Origin: JBCBKZ01 sp039026975
GTDB taxonomy: Bacteria > Bacteroidota > Bacteroidia > J057
Direction of reading: 5' to 3'
Length of the DNA stretch: 18,310 nt
Assembly (NCBI GenBank): GCA_039026975.1
Contig: JBCCLI010000093.1
Span: forward strand, 1-18,310
Shown: piece after piece, positions 13,445 through 18,310 of the stretch
How the letters are laid out: each line of letters opens with the position of its first letter
How positions within the stretch are numbered: the first letter of the stretch is position 1
Notes under the pieces: model-generated
Database searches by the model: none
What the model saw: only the letters and a program-made list of their open reading frames with translations
Told to the model about the DNA's origin: nothing
Made by a program: the position numbers and the translations under genes

Positions 13445-15868
13445 ATGAATAAAAAACTGAAAGTATTCTTCATAAGTATAGGGGTACTTATCCTGGTATT
13501 AGGGGTAGGTGCTTTTATGCTATGGAAAAATTTTACTTCCACCTTCTTAGATTTTGAAGGAGAATATGCAGAGCAGGTGGAGATAGAAGAGATAACGGTA
13601 GATGGCTACAGCTTTCTGGACAGAAATGCTAATGGTGCACTAGATGTCTATGAGGATTCTCGAGCATCTACAGCTGAACGTGTAGCAGATGTATTGGCTC
13701 AAATGACACTGGAAGAGAAAATCCACCTACTCAAAGGGTCTGGATTTGCTTCAGCCCTAGGAGGAGGAGACCCTGGCACGGGTATTCCTGGAGCAGTAGG
13801 TACCATAGTCCCTACCCCCCGATTAGGGATTCCTACTGTCTATCTGTCTGACGGACCTGCTGGCTTACGGATACTCCCTACCCGTGAAGGGGAAGAAAAG
13901 ACCTATTACTGTACCGCCTTTCCCATAGCTACTTTACTCGCTTCTACCTGGAATGAAGAACTGGTAGAGAATATAGGAGAAGCTATGGGGAATGAAGCCA
14001 AAGAATATGGAATAGATGTCATTCTGGGCCCAGGTGCTAACATTCACCGCCATCCCTTATGTGGCAGAAACTTCGAATACTATTCAGAGGATCCCTTACT
14101 GACCGGATACATGGGAGCCGCCATAGTGAATGGAATAGAATCTAATACAGTAGGCACCTCAGTAAAACATTACGTGGCCAATAACCAGGAAACAGACCGT
14201 TTCCTGAATGATGTTAACATTTCTGAAAGGGCCCTTAGAGAAATCTATTTGAAAGGATTTGAACTGGTTGTGAAAAAGTCCCAACCCTGGTCTATTATGT
14301 CTTCTTACAATAAAGTGAATGGGACTTACGCTTCTGAGGATAAGTTTCTCTTGACAGAGGTATTACGAGATGATTGGGGGTTTGAAGGATTAGTGATGAC
14401 AGACTGGTTTGGGGGCAAAAATCCGGCTGCACAAATCAGCGCTGGTAATGACCTGCTGGAACCAGGAACCAATAGGCAGTGGAAAGCGTTAACTGAAGCC
14501 GCAGAAAATGGTGATCTTCCCATAGAAGACATAGACCTGGCGGCTAGTCGTATTCTTAGTTTAGTATTCAAAAGCAGGAAGATGCAAAACTATGCATATG
14601 CGAATAATCCTGACCTGAAAGCCCATGCAGAAATTACCCGCCAATCTGCTGCTGAAGGCATGGTACTCCTTAAAAATGATGGCAGCCTTCCCCTACAAAA
14701 TATCAAGAATATCGCCTTATTAGGAACTACTTCCTACCAGTTTATTACTGGCGGTACTGGCTCAGGAGATGTTAATGAAGCGTATACTATTTCTCTGGAG
14801 CAGGGGCTAGAGAATGCCGGCTTTGACATCAATGAGGCGGCCAAAAACCTTTTTGAAACGCATAAGCTTGCTAATCCTGAAGCTTTTAAAGAAAAGAGTG
14901 CTATGGAGGCAGCTTTTAATTCTGTACTCCCACCCGAGATGAGCTATACCCCAGCCCAACTGGAAGAAATTGTGGGAAGTACAGATATAGGCATACTCAC
15001 CATTGGGAGAAATGCAGGAGAAGGAGGAGACAGGGTGGAAAAAGATGACTTTCTCCTAAGTGAAATAGAACTGGAAGTCATTTCCAGCACCACTGAGGCC
15101 TTCCAATCAGTAGGTAAAAAACTGATAGTAGTATTAAATGTGGGAGGTGTAGTAGAAACAGACTCCTGGAAAGCTAAGCCAGATGCTATTTTACTGACTT
15201 GGCAGGGAGGACAGGAAGGGGGAAATTCAGCAGCTGATGTGCTCACGGGAAAGGTTACTCCCAGTGGGAAGCTACCTATGACCTTCCCTCTTAGGTTAGC
15301 GGATCATGCTTCTCATGCTAACTTCCCTACAGGGGGTGGAGAGCTATCCATCACTAACATGCTCTGGGGCCTTATGTTCCCACCAGAAGACAAACCTGAA
15401 AGTGAGCAGATCAGAAATAGAGACTTCACACATTATGATGAGGGCATATATGTGGGATATAGACACTTTGATAAGAATGAGATAGATGTATCCTACCCCT
15501 TTGGCTATGGGCTTTCCTACACTAACTTTGAGTATGAAGACCTGCAAGTATCAGTAGCCAATGATACGCTCAATCTGTCCCTAACTGTTAAGAATACAGG
15601 TACTTATCCAGGCAAAGAGATCATTCAGCTCTATGCAGAAAAAGTGAGTTCCACTGTGGATCGGCCCAGGCAAGAACTAAGAGCCTTTACCAAGACAAAA
15701 ACCCTGGAAGCAGGAGCTACAGAGGCTATCTCTATTCAACTCCCTACCTCAGACTTAGCTTACTGGGATGAGGAAAGCAGTAAATGGACAGTAGAAAACG
15801 GGAGTTATCAGATTCATATAGGTGCTTCTTCAAGAGATATTAGATTGACTGGAGAAATTGATATTTAA
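13445..15868 (+). CDS. Membrane-anchored GH3 family beta-glycosidase
   Basis: An 807-residue GH3 enzyme that removes terminal sugars from beta-linked (sometimes arabinose-linked) oligosaccharides. After an N-terminal signal anchor (about 5-25) comes DRNANGALDVYED (59-71), an EF-hand-like calcium loop usual in Bacteroidota GH3 proteins. The TIM barrel carries KHYVANNQE (241-249) and the nucleophile Asp320 in VMTDW; the second domain carries the acid/base candidate Glu526 in AGEGGDR. A C-terminal fibronectin-III-like domain begins after PFGYGLSYT (685-693). All key residues are present. The start at 13445 is chosen because the promoter's transcription start lies beyond the upstream ATG at 13406. 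Specificity is open: beta-glucosidase, beta-xylosidase and arabinosidase are all possible. Control is probably by the divergent regulator through the TTGTG sites. Confidence 0.88.
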   Translation: MNKKLKVFFISIGVLILVLGVGAFMLWKNFTSTFLDFEGEYAEQVEIEEITVDGYSFLDRNANGALDVYEDSRASTAERVADVLAQMTLEEKIHLLKGSGFASALGGGDPGTGIPGAVGTIVPTPRLGIPTVYLSDGPAGLRILPTREGEEKTYYCTAFPIATLLASTWNEELVENIGEAMGNEAKEYGIDVILGPGANIHRHPLCGRNFEYYSEDPLLTGYMGAAIVNGIESNTVGTSVKHYVANNQETDRFLNDVNISERALREIYLKGFELVVKKSQPWSIMSSYNKVNGTYASEDKFLLTEVLRDDWGFEGLVMTDWFGGKNPAAQISAGNDLLEPGTNRQWKALTEAAENGDLPIEDIDLAASRILSLVFKSRKMQNYAYANNPDLKAHAEITRQSAAEGMVLLKNDGSLPLQNIKNIALLGTTSYQFITGGTGSGDVNEAYTISLEQGLENAGFDINEAAKNLFETHKLANPEAFKEKSAMEAAFNSVLPPEMSYTPAQLEEIVGSTDIGILTIGRNAGEGGDRVEKDDFLLSEIELEVISSTTEAFQSVGKKLIVVLNVGGVVETDSWKAKPDAILLTWQGGQEGGNSAADVLTGKVTPSGKLPMTFPLRLADHASHANFPTGGGELSITNMLWGLMFPPEDKPESEQIRNRDFTHYDEGIYVGYRHFDKNEIDVSYPFGYGLSYTNFEYEDLQVSVANDTLNLSLTVKNTGTYPGKEIIQLYAEKVSSTVDRPRQELRAFTKTKTLEAGATEAISIQLPTSDLAYWDEESSKWTVENGSYQIHIGASSRDIRLTGEIDI

Positions 15869-15898
15869 GCTTAAGATACACACACTAACACAGGCAGG

Positions 15899-15921
15899 CC
15901 CTAGGAATATGTTTCTTAGGG
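15899..15921 (+). terminator. Hairpin after the GH3 gene
   Basis: CCCTAGGAA (15899-15907) pairs with TTTCTTAGGG-type sequence (15913-15921) over nine positions, including one G-T pair, around a five-base loop. It lies 31 bp after the GH3 stop. No strong T-run follows, so it may be a weak terminator or an end-protecting hairpin. Confidence 0.45.
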
Positions 15922-16340
15922 TCTGTCAACTTTATGGAGAGGGTAAGTAGTTCTCCATTTCTCTAGGGAGCTGTCTTTCTTTCTCATGAATTTTTATATT
16001 TTTCCTCAAAAATATTTATTCAATAATAATTTTTCTATATTGCAATAGAAATGAGCAAAAACCCCAAAGCTCATATCCCCACTAACAAGTCTTTTCATAT
16101 GGTGAAGGAATACAAAATGGCCTAATGGCTATTTATCTATTCCACTCATGCGCAGCCTGCATACCTGCTGGTACTACCCTTTGCAGTGTGCTGGTTCTTC
16201 TTCCCAACTTATGGAATCCCATAAGAGATGGGTTGGATGCTGTATGACAAATTTATGACACATATAGTTATTCACAACTTATGAGAACTTGTTGGTCTTT
16301 CTCACAAGGGCTAAGAAGTATACTTCTTGCCCATTACCCT
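15922..16340. other. AT-rich non-coding region with two palindromes
   Basis: This gap holds no convincing gene. In its AT-rich part are two adjacent inverted repeats: ATATTTTT-CCTC-AAAAATAT (15996-16015, perfect 8-bp arms) and TTTCTAT-ATTGCA-ATAGAAA (16032-16051, perfect 7-bp arms). Nearer the next gene TATGACA occurs twice (about 16242-16266). A promoter for the M43-like gene should lie here, but I found no good TTTG/TAnnTTTG pair. The palindromes could be operators or transcript hairpins. Confidence 0.4.
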
Positions 16341-17627
16341 ATGTTCAGACTTCCTTGCTGTTTACTTTTCTTTTCTTTTTTTGTTAGCTCAGTACTTTTT
16401 TCTCAGGAAAGAGCTTACCGTAAAATCATTACTCAGGAGGTCCAATTCTTAGCAGAAAGAGCAGATCCTGCAGTAGCTGATAAACGGGCCCAAATAGCGC
16501 AATTCTCAGATTCTGTTGCGCCCCATTTGGAGTTCCGCCATTTGACGCTTCCCATTGTATTTCATGTTTTCCCTTCCCCTTCCGGGCAACCGCTAGTTTC
16601 TGAGGAAGATGTCCACTTCCAACTAGCTGCCTTAAATAGGGACTTCGGGATAGCTGAGGTAGCTAGTGATACGATTTTTCCAGTAGAAGCAGCCTTCACG
16701 GAACTAAGAGCAGGCCTAGATATTTCTTTTTGTACACCTGGCCCTGAGCTGTTTCCCTTACCATTAAGTGGAATCCATGTAGTGGAAACAGAGCAATACT
16801 TTTGGCCTGCTGATCATAGCGTCCAAACAGCTGAGCTAGGAGGTATTTCTCCATGGAAGCCTGCCCAACTGATAAATGTATGGGTGGTGGATCTGGAAGG
16901 AGAAAGCAGTGGATTTGCTCAGATGCCGGGGGGATCTCCAGCCACAGATGGGATCGTCATTGACTACCAGTTTTTTGGCTATGGAGATCATGTTCACCCT
17001 TCCTACAGTGAGGGAAAAACGCTTACCCACCTGATGGGCAATTATTTGAATTTGCACGATTTATGGGGTGCAAGCGTAGGCTGCTCAGATGATAAAGTAG
17101 GGGATACCCCCATCCATAATGGTCCCAACTATGGGTGTCCGCTTTATAAGCATGTCTCCACCTGCCAAGGCTATCAACTGGAAATGACCCACAATTTCAT
17201 GGATAATACGGATGATATCTGCATGAATATGTTTACCCTTGGCCAAAAGAAGCGGGTACACGCCTTATTCCAGGAAGGAGGAGCAAGAGAAACACTCATC
17301 AGGGATGGGGCTAGCAGTTGTCTCCCATATCTACAAGTAGATGATGAAGCGACCTCTCCCCTGGTCAAGGAGGATGAATATGACTTTCAGGTATTCCCCA
17401 ATCCAGCTAACACAGTATTTACCTTGAGGCTCATCCGTATGCAGAATATATCCCTGGACATCAAGGTGTATTCCTCCGTAGGGGCGCTCATGTATGAAGC
17501 TGAATCAGCAAGCCTGACAGAGAATGGAGAATACAGGATATCCTGTGAAAAGTGGCCGGCTGGTATGTATGTACTCCATCTTAGCTTCAATGGCAGCATG
17601 AGAAGTACCCAACTCATCATTCAGTAA
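16341..17627 (+). CDS. Secreted M43-like pseudopeptidase with T9SS sorting domain
   Basis: A 428-residue protein with a signal peptide (MFRLPCCLLFFSFFVSSVLFSQ region), an M43 pappalysin/cytophagalysin-type domain, and a type A T9SS sorting domain from about 348 (FQVFPNPAN) to the end. Family landmarks remain: LPIVFHVF (70-77), LAALNRDFG (95-103), GFAQMPGG (191-198), and the Met-turn block HNFMDNTDDICMNMFTLGQ (284-302). The zinc site is changed: the family's HExxH...H appears as HLMGNYLNLHD (230-240), so Glu is Leu231, the second His is Asn234 and the third His is Asp240. Ordinary peptidase activity is therefore unlikely; a binding or scaffold role is possible. I start at 16341 because the signal peptide fits there, though 16281 is open. 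The RHS-type gene follows by 36 bp. Confidence 0.82.
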   Translation: MFRLPCCLLFFSFFVSSVLFSQERAYRKIITQEVQFLAERADPAVADKRAQIAQFSDSVAPHLEFRHLTLPIVFHVFPSPSGQPLVSEEDVHFQLAALNRDFGIAEVASDTIFPVEAAFTELRAGLDISFCTPGPELFPLPLSGIHVVETEQYFWPADHSVQTAELGGISPWKPAQLINVWVVDLEGESSGFAQMPGGSPATDGIVIDYQFFGYGDHVHPSYSEGKTLTHLMGNYLNLHDLWGASVGCSDDKVGDTPIHNGPNYGCPLYKHVSTCQGYQLEMTHNFMDNTDDICMNMFTLGQKKRVHALFQEGGARETLIRDGASSCLPYLQVDDEATSPLVKEDEYDFQVFPNPANTVFTLRLIRMQNISLDIKVYSSVGALMYEAESASLTENGEYRISCEKWPAGMYVLHLSFNGSMRSTQLIIQ

Positions 17628-17663
17628 TCTTCAAGCATTCACTATTCATCTTATTCTTAATAC

Positions 17664-18310
17664 ATGAAAACTACCATTTATATATTCATTCTCCTTAGTT
17701 TATTCTCACCTTATATAACTTATGCTCAGGCAGATAGTGAGCTGTTACAAGAGGTGGGCTTACCTGCTCCTAACGCTGCTGCCTTAGGAAAATATGCTGA
17801 TTATCCGGTAGGATATTTTACGGGAGTTCCATCCGTATCTATTCCGATTTACAGCTTGCAGCAAGGACCTTTACAACTTCCCATCAGCCTGAATTACCAT
17901 GCTTCTGGTATCAGGGTGGCAGAGTTAGCCTCATGGGTAGGATTAGGGTGGAGCCTGGATGCAGGGGGTGTCATCTCTCGCAGCGTTCAGGGTTTACCAG
18001 ATGATATATCCGCTGGTTATTTAAATAAGGGAAAGGACATCATGGATGCAGGGGCTTTATATCCTATGCCCTTCTTTCAAAATATAGGGGGAATTGAAGA
18101 CCTCCCCTCTCCTTACAGAGAAGGCGCTTTCCAACGTCAAGAAGTAGCTAAGGGATACATAGATGCAGAACCAGACATATTTACCTTTAATGTGGGCGGA
18201 TATGCAGGTAAATTTGTGTTCGATAAGAACCAGAAGATCCACTTTCTCCCAGAGTCAGATGTAAAAATTACTTATGACAGGCGAGACGTGGCAAATGTTA
18301 CCCGGGGGCA
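17664..18310 (+). CDS. RHS/YD-type giant secreted protein, N-terminal part
   Basis: An open frame of 215 codons that continues past the right edge. It begins with a Sec signal peptide (MKTTIYIFILLSLFSPYITYAQ). It then shows the entry motif of Bacteroidota RHS/YD-repeat proteins: YPVGYFTGVPSVSIPIYSL (47-65), LPISLNYHASGI (72-83) and WVGLGWSLDAGGVISRSVQG (90-109). Such proteins are usually very long, with an RHS-repeat-associated core and a variable C-terminal tail that is often a toxin; none of that is visible here. It is probably cotranscribed with the pseudopeptidase gene 36 bp upstream. No T9SS domain can be judged because the C-terminus is missing. The family call is firm; function as a toxin carrier is inference. 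Confidence 0.82.
   Translation, partial: MKTTIYIFILLSLFSPYITYAQADSELLQEVGLPAPNAAALGKYADYPVGYFTGVPSVSIPIYSLQQGPLQLPISLNYHASGIRVAELASWVGLGWSLDAGGVISRSVQGLPDDISAGYLNKGKDIMDAGALYPMPFFQNIGGIEDLPSPYREGAFQRQEVAKGYIDAEPDIFTFNVGGYAGKFVFDKNQKIHFLPESDVKITYDRRDVANVTRG

Noticed and set aside
16281..16340. Upstream ATG for the M43-like gene
   Set aside because: It adds 20 residues before a normal signal peptide; the ATG at 16341 fits better, although the upstream one is not excluded.
1..18310. CRISPR array, tRNA, rRNA or transposase gene
   Set aside because: No regularly spaced repeats, cloverleaf-like sequences, rRNA segments or transposase motifs were found on reading either strand.

Overview
The window looks like a chromosomal stretch from a member of the Bacteroidota, probably a marine or soil Cytophagales relative. 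This rests on a type IX secretion (T9SS) C-terminal sorting domain, lipoprotein glycosidases, a Bacteroidota RHS/YD-type giant protein start, a regulator of the NrtR-like type that Bacteroidetes use for sugar control, and a TTTG-N18-TAnnTTTG promoter. Few genes carry a convincing Shine-Dalgarno sequence. The genus cannot be read from the sequence.

Left part (1-8888) is a carbohydrate and sugar-acid locus. On the minus strand, in transcription order, are a Tat-exported enolase-superfamily acid-sugar dehydratase (5498-6889), a lipoprotein AGE-family epimerase (3794-5152), a lipoprotein GH63/MGH1-like glycosidase overlapping it by 8 nt (1900-3801), and a secreted clan GH-A glycosidase (273-1823). 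Divergent from the dehydratase is a two-gene unit, a BASS-type sodium symporter and a signal-peptide-bearing RraA/HMG-CHA aldolase-like protein, joined by an ATGA overlap. Together they suggest that oligosaccharide trimming, epimerisation, acid-sugar dehydration and aldol cleavage all occur outside the cytoplasm, with the symporter carrying the product inward. The substrate is not identifiable. At the far left are a possible decayed gene tail and the possible start of another gene.

Middle part (8889-13397) is less ordered: two tiny secreted-peptide candidates, an EndoG-like DNA/RNA non-specific endonuclease, a membrane-anchored metallophosphoesterase, and a Nudix-domain transcriptional regulator with a degenerate Nudix box. 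A non-coding repeat occurs twice in the same orientation (about 5153-5498 and 10643-10914). The first copy fills the whole gap between the dehydratase stop codon and the epimerase start codon.

Right part (13374-18310): the Nudix regulator and a membrane-anchored GH3 glycosidase diverge from a compact control region with two TTGTG-N9-CACAA palindromes overlapping both predicted promoters. A non-coding interval follows, then a secreted M43 (pappalysin/cytophagalysin) homologue whose zinc-binding and catalytic residues are replaced, ending in a T9SS sorting domain. 36 bp further on begins a large RHS/YD-type secreted protein that runs off the right edge. No tRNA, rRNA, CRISPR array or transposase gene was seen.
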